In this document: one piece after another, positions 1 through 9,544 of the stretch
How the letters are laid out: the number at the start of each line of letters is the position of its first letter
Numbering within the stretch: position 1 is the first letter of the stretch
From: Candidatus Hydrogenedentota bacterium
GTDB taxonomy: Bacteria; Hydrogenedentota; Hydrogenedentia; Hydrogenedentales; JAEUWI01
Assembly (NCBI GenBank): GCA_019637335.1
Contig: JAHBVV010000004.1
Coordinates: 268,471 to 332,470 of the forward strand
DNA length: 64,000 bases
Direction: 5' to 3'
The notes under the pieces: generated by a model
What the model was told of the DNA's origin: nothing
Seen by the model: the letters and a program-made list of their open reading frames with translations, nothing else
Database searches by the model: none
Position numbers and translations under genes: made by a program

Positions 1-2
1 CG

Positions 3-2225
3 GGGTCCGCCAGCAACCCGGTCTTCAACCCGGTGGCGCTCCACGACAGCCCCTTCGGCGACTTGTTTGGGGAGGGCGGCATCTCGCGGTTCCATTTCGT
101 GGACGCGGACGGCGACGGGGATTTGGATCTTATCGCTTTCCGGCTGTTCTATGGAAGCGCAGTCACCTATTACGAGAACACGGGAGGCGCGCCGCGCTTC
201 CGGGAGAGCGCGGACAACCCGCTGGCCGGTCTCCGCAGCGCCGGCGGCATTCTGGGCTACTTGACCTACGGCTTCGCGACCGTGGGGGACCTGGACGGCG
301 ATGGCGATCTCGATGTCTTCTACACGGACTTCGGCGCGTACTACGGCGAGACTCCCAGCCGCATCCGCTACGCCCAGAACCTGCGGCCGGCCCTTCCCGG
401 GACGTTCGAGGAGATATCCGGCGTTGCGAATCCGTTTAACGGTTTCCGGACGGGCGTGTTTTCTTCGCCGGTGTTGGTGGATATCGATGGGGACGGCGAT
501 CTGGATGCCTTCGCGGGCGGGCCGCTCTCCAGCTCCGGGGGTTCCGCCCCGATGTTGTTCTTCGAGAATGTTGCCGGGGCTCCCAGCGAGCCGCCGCCGG
601 TGGAAGAGGCGGCCGCCACGCTGCTGGCGGGCTTCGCAGCTGCCGACGCGAACGGCGATGGGCGGCTGAGCCTGGCGGAGGCGCAGGCGTACCTGGCGTC
701 GATTACGCCGGAGATCTTTGCCGCGCTTGACGCCAATGGCGACGGCTTTCTGGTGCAAGCAGAGCTGACGACCACGACCGATCCGCCGTGCGACGATCCG
801 GATCTGGACAGCGATGGCGATGGACTCTCGGACTGTGACGAGGCGGCGGCGGGAACCGATCCGGCGAATCCGGACACGGACGGTGACGGGATGCCGGATG
901 GCTTCGAGGTCGAGTATGGCCTTGATCCGCTGGATCCGTCGGACGGCGACGAGGATCTGGATGGCGACGGGTTGACGAACTATGAAGAATTCCAGGAGGA
1001 AAGCGATCCGTCAGACGGGAACGACCCGAATCCGACGATAATCGTGTCGCCGGCGGGATCGGACGAGTACGACGGCACGGCGGCGCGCCCGCTGATGACG
1101 ATAGGCGCGGCGCTGGATCTGCACGCGATGAATGGCGGCGGGCCGGTGCGCATCATTCTGGAGGAAGGCATCTACCCCGGCGACGCCGTGTTGAGTCCCG
1201 GCGTCACGCTGGCCGGCCGGCAGGGGGCCGTGGCCGTAATCGAGGGCCAGATCGTTGGCGCGGATGGCGCGCGGGTCGAGGACGTGGAGATCCAGTCGAT
1301 GTCCGAAGAGGACGTGTTGCTGGATCTGAACGGCAGCGCCATGAGCGTACGCCGCGTGAAGTTCACGGGCATGCCGTCGGCCCGGGGCGGCACCGGTATC
1401 GACGCGCGGGGATCCGGGGCGTCCCGTTCGCTTATCGAGCGCTGCGACTTCACGGACCTGGGTGTTGGCGTAGACATCTCGGGCGGCGTGCCGGTGATCC
1501 GGAAGTCGCTGTTCCGCGATCCCTCGGTGGCGGGCATTTACGTCCGGAGCACGGCGATGGTTGATGACTCCGGGCTGAGCGCCAGCAATGACGCGGGCAG
1601 CGGTTTCAATACCTTCAACTTCCAGACCGAGATCGAGGCGCCCGTGGAGACGCCGGTTGCGGTGCTGAATGAAACGGGCGTCACGCTCCGGATGGAGAAC
1701 AACGACTGGGGCACGGACGATCCGGCGGAGATCGACGCCCTGATTCAGGGCCCGAAGGACTTCGAGCCGTTCCTGGCGAAGGGATCGGCGATTCTCGCGT
1801 CGACGGTAATCTGCACGGTCTGGGACCAGCACGATCAAAAGCGGCTGGTGACGGCCAAGGTGTCGCTCCAGGGCAGCGCGTACAATCCCGTGGAGCGGAA
1901 TGACAACGGGGTGTATGTGTTCCCCTCGGTGCCGGAAGGGAGCTACTCGGTTCGCAGCGAGGCCAACGGTTACACCACCTTCACGGTTTCGGCCCCGGTT
2001 GGCGGCGGGATGATCGTGCCGGTTTCCGCGCCAATGCGGGCCGCCAGTACGCCGCCGCCGCCGCCCGGCGAAAATCCCGATCCTCCGAAGCAGCCGGCGG
2101 CGTGCCACGGCGTTGGCGCGTCCGGGACCGGCGTCTCGGGCGGAGACGCGCTGATGGCCCTGTTGCTGTTGGCGATGCTGTTCGGTTGTTCCCGGCGCAC
2201 GCGGGATGGCGAGGACACCGCATGA
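3..2225 (+). CDS. Secreted multi-domain calcium-repeat/beta-helix protein, 5' truncated by window edge
   Basis: The reading frame is open to the first base of the window, so the N-terminus is missing; the GTG at 33 is only an internal codon. Visible modules in order: FG-GAP/VCBS-type calcium loops (DGDGDLDL, DGDGDLDVF, DGDGDLDAF), an EF-hand pair (DANGDGRLS, DANGDGFL), thrombospondin-type-3-like Asp-rich repeats, a DUF1565-like start of a right-handed parallel beta-helix (about residues 335-600 counted from base 33), then a carboxypeptidase-regulatory-like beta-sandwich. The protein ends with a Pro-rich linker, a Cys-His-Gly motif, a glycine-rich stretch, a hydrophobic segment (LMALLLLAMLFG), a Cys and a basic tail (RRTR), which is the layout of a C-terminal sorting signal. 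Likely exported and surface-anchored; ligand unknown. The fold assignments are firm, the biological role is not. Confidence 0.85.
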   Translation, partial: GSASNPVFNPVALHDSPFGDLFGEGGISRFHFVDADGDGDLDLIAFRLFYGSAVTYYENTGGAPRFRESADNPLAGLRSAGGILGYLTYGFATVGDLDGDGDLDVFYTDFGAYYGETPSRIRYAQNLRPALPGTFEEISGVANPFNGFRTGVFSSPVLVDIDGDGDLDAFAGGPLSSSGGSAPMLFFENVAGAPSEPPPVEEAAATLLAGFAAADANGDGRLSLAEAQAYLASITPEIFAALDANGDGFLVQAELTTTTDPPCDDPDLDSDGDGLSDCDEAAAGTDPANPDTDGDGMPDGFEVEYGLDPLDPSDGDEDLDGDGLTNYEEFQEESDPSDGNDPNPTIIVSPAGSDEYDGTAARPLMTIGAALDLHAMNGGGPVRIILEEGIYPGDAVLSPGVTLAGRQGAVAVIEGQIVGADGARVEDVEIQSMSEEDVLLDLNGSAMSVRRVKFTGMPSARGGTGIDARGSGASRSLIERCDFTDLGVGVDISGGVPVIRKSLFRDPSVAGIYVRSTAMVDDSGLSASNDAGSGFNTFNFQTEIEAPVETPVAVLNETGVTLRMENNDWGTDDPAEIDALIQGPKDFEPFLAKGSAILASTVICTVWDQHDQKRLVTAKVSLQGSAYNPVERNDNGVYVFPSVPEGSYSVRSEANGYTTFTVSAPVGGGMIVPVSAPMRAASTPPPPPGENPDPPKQPAACHGVGASGTGVSGGDALMALLLLAMLFGCSRRTRDGEDTA

Positions 2226-2241
2226 CCGGGAAGTCCGGACG

Positions 2242-2832
2242 TTGAAACAGATTTGCGTATTTGCCGCGTCGAGCGACGCCGCGGCTCCGGCCTTCGGAGC
2301 CGCGGCGGCCCGGCTTGGCCAGCTTCTGGCCGAGTCCGGCTTGACGCTGGTCTATGGCGCGGGGAAAGTGGGCCTGATGGGGGAGGTCGCGCGGAGCGTG
2401 CACGCGCACGGGGGCCGCGTGATCGGGGTAATCCCCGAGAAGCTGCACGTGGACGCGCTGACCTACCGGGACTGCGACGAGTTGATTGTCACGGAGACCA
2501 TGTCCGAGCGCAAGGCGATCATGACGGCGCGCGCGGACGGATTCGTGGTGCTGCCCGGGGGGTTCGGCACGCTCGAGGAGTTGTTTGAGGTGCTGGTGGG
2601 GCGGCAATTGGGGTACCATACCAAGCCGATAGTGTTTTTGAACACGGGCGGGGCCTTTGACGGCCTGATGGCGTATTTTGCCGACATGGTGACGCTGGAC
2701 CTGGTGCGCGCGGACCAGTGCGACCTGTTTTCGGTCGCCACGACGCCCGAGGGGGCGCTGGAGGCGCTACGCGCCAGTAATGCCACGCCCGTGGCGGGAA
2801 AGTGGGCGGAGCCAGTCACGCTTCGCCCGTAA
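2242..2832 (+). CDS. LOG-family protein (TIGR00730-type, Rossmann fold)
   Basis: A 196-residue protein with the LOG/lysine-decarboxylase-like signature PGGFGTLEE and the upstream conserved SERK. Characterised members are nucleoside 5'-monophosphate phosphoribohydrolases (cytokinin-activating type); the bacterial role of most copies is unclear. The start is taken as TTG 2242 (protein begins MKQICVFAASS, the normal family N-terminus), with GGGAAG about 9 bases before it; a longer version beginning at 2206 would overlap the previous gene. It lies 16 bases after the upstream gene and 19-28 bases before the next, all on one strand, so co-transcription is possible although no functional link is apparent. 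Confidence 0.85.
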   Translation: MKQICVFAASSDAAAPAFGAAAARLGQLLAESGLTLVYGAGKVGLMGEVARSVHAHGGRVIGVIPEKLHVDALTYRDCDELIVTETMSERKAIMTARADGFVVLPGGFGTLEELFEVLVGRQLGYHTKPIVFLNTGGAFDGLMAYFADMVTLDLVRADQCDLFSVATTPEGALEALRASNATPVAGKWAEPVTLRP

Positions 2833-2860
2833 CAAGAGAAGAGCAGTACCCTTGACCGCG

Positions 2861-5563
2861 ATGCCGTTTCCCAAGCGCCTTTCTCCGCACGCCAGCCTGT
2901 TTTTGCTTGTGCTGGCGTTCTTTTTTGTTTCCGGGGCCTGTGGCCTGCTGTACCAGGTCGTCTGGACGCGCAAGCTCGTGCTGCTCTTCGGGACGACGTC
3001 TTATGCGGTGAGCACGGTGCTCTCGATCTTTTTTGTCGGTCTGGGTGTGGGCAGCGTGTGGGGCGGGCGGATTGCCGACCGGACTTCACGACCGCTCTGG
3101 TGGTACGGCGTCTTCGAATGCATTATCGGGGTCTGGGCGCTGTTCTTCATCGCTTCGATCCTGTATGGCGAGGGCCTGGTGGTCGCGCTGTTGAAGGAGT
3201 TTCAGTTTTCGCGGGCGATGGGTGTGGGGCTGCGGGCGCTGCTGGCGCTGGTCCTGCTGTTCGTCCCGGTTTGCCTGATGGGCGCCACGCTTCCGTTGCT
3301 GGCGCGTTTTGTGACGCGGGAATCGTCGGTGCGGGGCATGCCCATTGGCGCGCTGTACACGCTCAACACCCTCGGGGCGGTGGCGGGCTGTTTCGTGACG
3401 GGTTTTTTCCTGATCGCGCGATTCGGATACACGCAGACGACGTTGATTGGCGCGGTGGCGAACATTGCCGTCGGCGTGGCCGCCTGGGCCGTGTCGCGGC
3501 GGCACGAGACCGCGGGCGCGCGAGACGACGCCGTGGCGGTCGCGGTGGCGGGGCCGATAACGCCGTGGCAGTACCTCATCATCGGCGTGTTCTTCCTGTC
3601 CGGGTTCTGCTCGCTGGGACTAGAGGTGTTGTGGACGCGGCTGCTCTCGATCATCTTCCTGGGCACGACCTACGCCTACACCAGCATGTTGACGACGCTG
3701 CTGCTGGGGATTGCGCTGGGCAGCGCGGCGGCCTCGCTGGTGGTGGATCGGCTTCGCCAGCCGGCGCTCCTGCTGGCGACCTCCCTGATTGCGACGGGCG
3801 CCGGAAGCATTTACATGCTCGGAATTCTGGGCGATATGCCCGCGCGGGTGATGGAATTGCAGGGGGGCAGGGGCGGCGACTGGGGGGCGGTCGTGCGCGG
3901 GAAGTTTTTCCTGGCGTTTCAGGCGCTGTTCATTCCGACCTTCTTCCTCGGGATGACCTTTCCGCTGGTGGTGAAGGCGGCGAGCCGGCATCGCGAGACG
4001 CTCGGGCGCGATGTGGGGCGCTTGTACTGCGCGAATACGGTGGGCGGCGTGCTGGGGTCCATCGCGGGGGGCTTCCTGGCTATCCCGCTGCTGGGGACGC
4101 ACGGCGGCATTGTGTTCTTCGGGCTGGTCCTGGTTGGATCGGGGCTTGCCGTGGTGCTGGCGGGCCGGGACTGGGGCCTGCCGGCCAAGGTGGCGGGGGC
4201 CGTGGCGTGCGCCCTGCTGCTGGCGATCAGTTTCCGGCGCGCGCCGGAAGATGTGAACCGCGCGCTGACCGCGGGGTACATCCCCGAGGATCACCGTGTG
4301 ATCCATTACGCGGAGGGCGTCGAGGGCACGGTGGCGGTATCGGAGCCGGCGGACGATAGCTCGGGGGCCGACCGGGTGCTGTGGATTAATCGCGTGCAGG
4401 CGACCACATCGATCGAGAAGGGGGTGAAGATGAATCGCCTGCAGGGGGTGCTGCCGCTGCTGTTCGACCGGGATCCGAGGGACGTGCTGTTCATGTGCTT
4501 CGGATCGGGGATCACCTGCGGGACGCTGGCGCTGTCGGATTTTGAACGGATCGACGCGGTGGACATCTCGGCGGAGGTACTGGCGGCGGCGCCGTATTTT
4601 GAAACGGACAATCTGGGGGTGATCGAGCGGCCGGAAGTCACGTTTCACGTGGACGACGGGCGGAACTTTCTGCTGACGTCCCCGCGCGGCTACGACGTGA
4701 TCACGTTTGAGCCGATGCCGCTCGCGCTGGCGGGCGTATCCACGTTTTACACGCGGGAGTACTATGAACTCTGCCTGGCGCGGTTGAATCCGGGCGGGCT
4801 GGTGTCCCAGTGGATCCCGCTGCACAGCCTGAACCCGGAAATTGTGCGGTCGCTTGCGCGGACGTTTACGACCGTCTTTCCGCACTATACGGCCTGGTTT
4901 ATCAATGCGGATCTATTCTTGATCGGATCCGGCACGCCGCTTCACCTGGACGCCGCGCGCATTCAGGCGCACTTTGAAAATCCGGCGCTCCGGCAAGCGC
5001 TGGAGGACGTGGGCTTCTACGATATTGAGTCGGTGGTGGCGTGCTACCTGATGGACGAAGCGGGGCTGGACGCGTTTGTCGAAGGGGGATCCATCATGCG
5101 GGACGACCTGCCGTGGGCGGAGTTTGAGGCGCCGAAGCTGGTCTATTCGCGGACCCAGGCGGAGTCCATAAGGGAGATCGAGCAACACATGACAAGCCCC
5201 GTTCCGCTGTTTGGCCCGGAGGCCGACCCGGCGTTGCTAGCGCGGATCGAGCGGCGCCACCAGGCGCACAAGCATGACATGAAGGGCCTGCGGGAGTATT
5301 ACGGGGGCATGCTGATGGGATCGCGCGCGCCGGATCTCTTCCTGGAGTCGCTCGATATCGATCCGACGGACTGGAACGCGCAGTACTACCTGCGCGAAAT
5401 CGGCCGGATCCAGGGCGAGATGTATCTGCGCTGGGTGGAATACGACGCCGGTATCGAGATCCTGGAGCGGATTCTGGCGCGCATGCCGGGTGACGAAACG
5501 TTGCAGCCGGTCTATGAGGCGCTGTTGCGCGCAAAGGCGGAGGAGGGCGTGGCGCGGGATTAA
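2861..5563 (+). CDS. Fused MFS-like membrane protein / spermidine-synthase-like methyltransferase-fold protein
   Basis: About 900 residues. The first ~480 are very hydrophobic with repeated membrane segments and the pattern GACGLLYQVVWTR that opens the fused MFS/spermidine synthase family; the second half carries a Rossmann SAM/decarboxylated-SAM fold with FGSGITCG as the nucleotide loop and DDGRNFL further on. The catalytic Asp-containing loop of true aminopropyltransferases is replaced by EPMPLA, so polyamine synthesis should not be assumed. The C-terminal ~150 residues are helical and TPR-like. ATG 2861 is chosen; TTG 2852 is an equally placed alternative with better spacing from the AAGAGAAGAG at 2834. 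The stop overlaps the convergent next gene by 4 bases. Confidence 0.8.
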   Translation: MPFPKRLSPHASLFLLVLAFFFVSGACGLLYQVVWTRKLVLLFGTTSYAVSTVLSIFFVGLGVGSVWGGRIADRTSRPLWWYGVFECIIGVWALFFIASILYGEGLVVALLKEFQFSRAMGVGLRALLALVLLFVPVCLMGATLPLLARFVTRESSVRGMPIGALYTLNTLGAVAGCFVTGFFLIARFGYTQTTLIGAVANIAVGVAAWAVSRRHETAGARDDAVAVAVAGPITPWQYLIIGVFFLSGFCSLGLEVLWTRLLSIIFLGTTYAYTSMLTTLLLGIALGSAAASLVVDRLRQPALLLATSLIATGAGSIYMLGILGDMPARVMELQGGRGGDWGAVVRGKFFLAFQALFIPTFFLGMTFPLVVKAASRHRETLGRDVGRLYCANTVGGVLGSIAGGFLAIPLLGTHGGIVFFGLVLVGSGLAVVLAGRDWGLPAKVAGAVACALLLAISFRRAPEDVNRALTAGYIPEDHRVIHYAEGVEGTVAVSEPADDSSGADRVLWINRVQATTSIEKGVKMNRLQGVLPLLFDRDPRDVLFMCFGSGITCGTLALSDFERIDAVDISAEVLAAAPYFETDNLGVIERPEVTFHVDDGRNFLLTSPRGYDVITFEPMPLALAGVSTFYTREYYELCLARLNPGGLVSQWIPLHSLNPEIVRSLARTFTTVFPHYTAWFINADLFLIGSGTPLHLDAARIQAHFENPALRQALEDVGFYDIESVVACYLMDEAGLDAFVEGGSIMRDDLPWAEFEAPKLVYSRTQAESIREIEQHMTSPVPLFGPEADPALLARIERRHQAHKHDMKGLREYYGGMLMGSRAPDLFLESLDIDPTDWNAQYYLREIGRIQGEMYLRWVEYDAGIEILERILARMPGDETLQPVYEALLRAKAEEGVARD

Positions 5564-6354
5564 CGCCAGGGGGCCCACTCGCGGAGCAGCAGGCCCGCGA
5601 CAATCAGGAGCAGGACGGCGGCGAGGACGCGGCGGCGGCGGGCGATGGGCAGGCGCTGGTTGATGCGGCGGCCCGCGACGCCGCCCGCAAGCGCGCCAAC
5701 GAGCACCCAGGGGACGAGGGAGAGGTCCACGTGCCCGATCACCCAGGCGCCCGCCGCCGTTGCGGTGGCGCGCAGGTGGGCGATGCTTCCGGAGGCGGCG
5801 ATGGCGGCCATCACGAGATTGGACACGGCGGTAACGTTCTTGTTGGTGGTGAGGCCGGCCTGGAGGGTGAGGGGCACGAGGATGAGGCCGCCGCCCGTGC
5901 CGGTGGCGCCGCCGGCGAGTCCGCCGCAGGCGCCGACGAGGGGGCTGCTCAGCCACCGGGGCCGTTTTCCCGGCTTGGGCTCCGGCGCCGTGGCCCCTGC
6001 GACGAGGCGCCAGGCCATGCCCAGCAGGAGGGCGCAGAACACGGCCAGCACAGCGGTTTCCGGGAGCTTCGTGGTGAGCCAGGCGCCGCCGTAGCCGCCG
6101 GCGATCGCGCCCGCCGCGAGCCGCGCGGCCAGGGCCCAGGGCACGCGCTCGGCGTGGCGATTGAGCCGCCAGGCGTTGATGGTGGCGACGAAGAAGATGA
6201 CGAGCAGGCTGGAGCCCTTTGCGGTGTGCGCGTCGATGCCGGGGGCGAAGAACAGAAACGCGGGCACCATGAACACGCCGCCGCCGAGCCCGAGGGCGCC
6301 GCTGATGATCCCGACGCAGACGCCGAGAACGAGCATTTCAATCGTGAAGAGCAT
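5560..6354 (-). CDS. TauE/SafE-family sulfite/anion permease
   Basis: A 264-residue polytopic membrane protein with the family's two glycine-rich repeats: GVCVGIISGALGLGGG near the N-terminus and ACGGLAGGATGTGGG in the middle, each at the start of a half-molecule. TauE/SafE proteins move sulfite, sulfoacetate or other small organosulfur or carboxylate anions across the inner membrane. The start at 6354 is supported by GGAGATACC directly before the ATG. The gene converges on the upstream gene with a 4-base overlap. Three sulfatases occur elsewhere in the window, but no direct link to this permease is visible. Confidence 0.88.
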   Translation of the reverse strand: MLFTIEMLVLGVCVGIISGALGLGGGVFMVPAFLFFAPGIDAHTAKGSSLLVIFFVATINAWRLNRHAERVPWALAARLAAGAIAGGYGGAWLTTKLPETAVLAVFCALLLGMAWRLVAGATAPEPKPGKRPRWLSSPLVGACGGLAGGATGTGGGLILVPLTLQAGLTTNKNVTAVSNLVMAAIAASGSIAHLRATATAAGAWVIGHVDLSLVPWVLVGALAGGVAGRRINQRLPIARRRRVLAAVLLLIVAGLLLREWAPWR

Positions 6355-6482
6355 GGTATCTCCGGGCGCGCCGGACGGCGCCTGGGGGCCAGTATAGATC
6401 ACGGCGGGGGCGTGTGCGCGAGGGCGGGAAACTGCTGTCGGGAAAGTGTGCGCGCCAAACTTGGCGATCCCTGGCGGCGGGC

Positions 6483-6512
6483 TGGACGCGCGCGCGCCTT
6501 GAGGCGTATAGT
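6483..6512 (+). promoter_or_regulatory. Possible sigma-70 promoter for the WbqC-DegT pair
   Basis: TGGACG at 6483-6488 and TATAGT at 6507-6512 are 18 bases apart, leaving about 47 bases to the start of the WbqC-like gene. The -35 match is only partial (4 of 6). Confidence 0.35.
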
Positions 6513-6559
6513 CGTTTCGCGGGCGGCGGGATTGCGCCGGTAGCGGGAGTCGTGGTTTC

Positions 6560-7246
6560 GTGCTTGTTGGGATTCATCAGCCGCATTATCTGCCGTGGTT
6601 GCGATACTTTCATAAGATTCTTTGTTCGGATGTGTTTGTCGTGCTGGACAACGCCCAATACAACAAGAACGGGTATCAGAACCGGAACCGCATCAAGACG
6701 CCGCAAGGGCCGCTGATGTTGACCGTGCCGGTGTATGATCGCTTCGGGCAGAATCTGGAATCGGTGCGGATCGACAATAGCCGCCGCTGGGCGCGGAAGC
6801 ATTGGCGCAGCATTGCGCAGCATTACCGACGCGCCCGCTGGTTTGACCGTTATGCGGCGGGTATGGAGCCGTTTTACGCGCGCGAATGGGAATCGCTCAA
6901 TGCGCTGAACCGGGCGATGCTCGCCTACTTTCTCCGCGAGCTGGATATCGGCACGCCGGTACTGTACGCGTCGGAGATGGGTGCGGGTGGAAGCGCGACG
7001 GATCGGCTGGCGCGTCTGATACGCGCGGCCGGCGGCACGGCCTACCTTACCGGAGCGTATGCCGTGGACGCCTACCTGGACGCGACCGCCCTGAAGGATG
7101 CGGGAATTTCGATTAAGACCCAGGAGTGGCGCGCGGTACCCTACCCGCAGAGGCACGGGGCCTTCGAGCCGGATCTATCCATCGTGGATTTATTGATGGA
7201 ATGCGGCCCGGATTCGCGGGAAATCCTGCTGGGGAGGCCCCTGTGA
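6560..7246 (+). CDS. WbqC-like family protein
   Basis: A 228-residue protein opening with VGIHQPHYLPWL, the hallmark of the WbqC-like family, followed by DNAQYNKNGYQNRN, also typical. WbqC-like proteins are encoded in O-antigen and surface-glycan clusters and are thought to act in sugar-nucleotide or acyl/aminosugar modification, though the chemistry is not settled. The start is GTG 6560 with GGGAG about 11 bases upstream. Its TGA overlaps the GTG start of the DegT-type aminotransferase (GTGA), which suggests translational coupling and a shared pathway. Confidence 0.88.
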   Translation: MLVGIHQPHYLPWLRYFHKILCSDVFVVLDNAQYNKNGYQNRNRIKTPQGPLMLTVPVYDRFGQNLESVRIDNSRRWARKHWRSIAQHYRRARWFDRYAAGMEPFYAREWESLNALNRAMLAYFLRELDIGTPVLYASEMGAGGSATDRLARLIRAAGGTAYLTGAYAVDAYLDATALKDAGISIKTQEWRAVPYPQRHGAFEPDLSIVDLLMECGPDSREILLGRPL

Positions 7247-8253
7247 TCCCGCACAGCAAGCCGGCGATCGGCCCGGAAGAAGCCCGCGCGGTGGCGCGGG
7301 TGCTGGAGAGCGGCCAGATCGCGCAGGGGCGCGAGGTGGCGGCCTTCGAGGAGGCTTGCGCGGCCTTCGCGGGGCGCCGCTACGCGGTGGCGGTGAACAG
7401 CGGCACGGCGGCGCTTCACTTGGCATTGATCGGGCTCGGCGTGAAGCCCGGGGACCGGGTGGCCGTCCCTTCGTACGCCTGTGCGGCGCTGGCGCAGGCC
7501 GTGCGGTGGGCGGGCGCGGATCCGGTTCCGTGCGACGTGGGGGCCGACGGCAATCTGGATGCCGCGTGCGTCCCGTCGGACGTGTCGGCGGTGATCGCCG
7601 CGCACTTGTTTGGTGTGCCGGCGGCGCTGCCGCCGCATCCGGCGGTGGTCGAGGATCTTGCGCAGTCCTTCGGGCGCCCGGCGTCGCCGCCCACCCGCGT
7701 GGCGATTACCTCGTTTTACGCGACGAAGATGATGACGACCGGAGAAGGCGGCATGTTGTTGACGGACGAGGAGGGCATCGCGGACGAGGCGCGCGACCTG
7801 CGGGATTATGACAGGCGGGACGACTTCAAGACGCGCTACGCCTACAAGATGACGGATTTTCAGGCGGCCATGGGGCGCGTGCAGCTGTCGCGATTGCCGG
7901 AATTTGTGGAGCGCCGCGCAGCGCTGGCCGCCCTGTACCATGAGGGTCTGGCGGGGTCTCCCGTATTGCGCCCGCGTATGGAGGGGCGGGTGCATTACCG
8001 CTACGTGATAGAGACGCCGGCGCGGGAGGCGATGATGACGTGGCTCCGTGAATTGGGCGTGGGGGCGAGCCGCCCGGTGCACCTTCCGTTGCACCGCCTG
8101 GCCGGCGGAACGTGTCCGCAAGCGGACCTGCGGCACGAACGCGCGCTTTCGCTGCCGCTCTATCCGGCGCTGGCTCGCCGGGAGGCGGAGTTTGTGTTAC
8201 AATCGGCGCTGGCGTTTCTTGAACGGGCGGATGGGCAGCGCGCGGGCGCTTAA
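7243..8253 (+). CDS. DegT/DnrJ/EryC1/StrS-family PLP aminotransferase
   Basis: A 336-residue sugar aminotransferase. It opens with IPHSKPAIGPEE, has the PLP-site region VNSGTAALHLAL, and the lysine that should form the Schiff base sits in SFYATKMMTTGEGG. These enzymes transfer an amino group to keto-sugar nucleotides or inosose precursors of surface glycans. The GTG 7243 start is supported by GGGGAGG at 7231-7237 and by the 4-base overlap with the WbqC-like gene. Slightly shorter than the 360-400 residues usual for the family. The following WecA/TagO-like gene supports a role in envelope polysaccharide. Confidence 0.9.
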   Translation: MIPHSKPAIGPEEARAVARVLESGQIAQGREVAAFEEACAAFAGRRYAVAVNSGTAALHLALIGLGVKPGDRVAVPSYACAALAQAVRWAGADPVPCDVGADGNLDAACVPSDVSAVIAAHLFGVPAALPPHPAVVEDLAQSFGRPASPPTRVAITSFYATKMMTTGEGGMLLTDEEGIADEARDLRDYDRRDDFKTRYAYKMTDFQAAMGRVQLSRLPEFVERRAALAALYHEGLAGSPVLRPRMEGRVHYRYVIETPAREAMMTWLRELGVGASRPVHLPLHRLAGGTCPQADLRHERALSLPLYPALARREAEFVLQSALAFLERADGQRAGA

Positions 8254-8368
8254 GCCGCGCCATGCGCCGCGATCTTCTGGGCTGTGCGCGCCGGGCCATC
8301 GCCCATCGCCGCATACCATCCGCCCACGGCCTGCCGCGCGCCGGGGCGCGGCGCAAGGGATAACACGG

Positions 8369-9544
8369 ATGTTATTCAATCTGCCAGGTTACTGGCCGCG
8401 CACCTACCTGATGGTGGGCTGTACGGCGTTTGTTCTGGCGTCGATCCTCACGCCGCTCGCGATCGTGCTGCTCCGGCGCCTGGACATGGTCGACGCCCCC
8501 GCCTCCAACAAGATTCACACGCGATCCGTGCCGCGCGGCGGGGGGCTGGCGATTTTCGCGGCGTTTGCGGTGGCGGTGCTGCTGCCGGGCTACCGGAGCG
8601 ACGGCATGAACGGCATACTCCTGGGCGCGTTCATCTGCCTGGCGGTGGGGGCGCTGGACGACTACTTCGGCGGGATCCCGGGTTTCTATAAGCTGATCAC
8701 GCTGGTCGCCGCAACGTTTATTCTGTCGCGATTCGGGGTCCGCATCAATGTGTTTCAGAATCCCCTGCTGGACGTGCCGCTGACCATTCTCTGGATCGTG
8801 GGGGTGACGAGCGCATTCAACGGGACGGACAATATGGATGGCCTGGCGTCGGGGCTTGCGGTGATTGTGGCGGGGATGTTTTTTGTCATCGCGCTGCAGG
8901 CGTGGGCGGCGGCGCGCACGGAAACGAGCCTTTCGTGGTTCGGGATGCTTGCGGTGGGGCTGATCGGGGCGAACCTGGGCTTTCTCATCTACAACAGCAA
9001 GCCGGCGCTGGTGTTCATGGGCGATTCAGGGAGCTTCTTCCTCGGCTTCACGCTTGCGGCGCTGGGGGTCATGGGGGAATGGACGCCGAACCGGGTAATT
9101 TCGTGCACGATCCCGATTCTGATTCTGGGCGTGCCGTTGTTCGACTTCGCGTACATCATTATCGCGCGCATCGCACGCGGCGAGACGCGGACCCTGCGCG
9201 CTATCATCGATCATTGCGCGCCCGACCACCTGTCGCACCGGCTGGTCTGGTTTGGCTTCACGCAGCGGCAGGCGGTGTTCTTCATCTACCTGATCGCGGT
9301 GGCGATGGGGATCAGCGGGATTTTGCTGCGCAACACGGCGAGCCTGTTTGACAGCCAGCTGGCGCTCCTACAGGGGCTTTCCATTGTGGCGATCGTGATC
9401 ATCCTGATGGTGATTGCCGCGCGGCGGCGCCAGGCGATGGTGGACCAGCACGAAGCGGCCTATTCCGCGCTGGCTCGGGATCTGGAGGCGCGGGAGCGAT
9501 CCGGGGGCGGCGAGGGCGGCGAGGCGCGCCGCGAGGCCAGTTAG
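8369..9544 (+). CDS. Undecaprenyl-phosphate GlcNAc-1-phosphate transferase-like (MraY/WecA/TagO family)
   Basis: A 391-residue polytopic membrane protein. Family motifs are all visible: HTRSVPRGGGLAIF, DDYFG, the NGTDNMDGL loop with catalytic aspartates, KPALVFMGDSGS and the HCAPDHLSHRL cytoplasmic loop. It would move a sugar-1-phosphate from UDP-sugar to undecaprenyl phosphate on the inner face of the membrane, the first step of an O-antigen, enterobacterial-common-antigen or teichoic-type glycan. The start ATG 8369 follows AAGGGA by 9 bases. It is 115 bases after the DegT gene, so it may share its transcript. The last ~30 residues are charged and helical. Confidence 0.9.
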   Translation: MLFNLPGYWPRTYLMVGCTAFVLASILTPLAIVLLRRLDMVDAPASNKIHTRSVPRGGGLAIFAAFAVAVLLPGYRSDGMNGILLGAFICLAVGALDDYFGGIPGFYKLITLVAATFILSRFGVRINVFQNPLLDVPLTILWIVGVTSAFNGTDNMDGLASGLAVIVAGMFFVIALQAWAAARTETSLSWFGMLAVGLIGANLGFLIYNSKPALVFMGDSGSFFLGFTLAALGVMGEWTPNRVISCTIPILILGVPLFDFAYIIIARIARGETRTLRAIIDHCAPDHLSHRLVWFGFTQRQAVFFIYLIAVAMGISGILLRNTASLFDSQLALLQGLSIVAIVIILMVIAARRRQAMVDQHEAAYSALARDLEARERSGGGEGGEARREAS

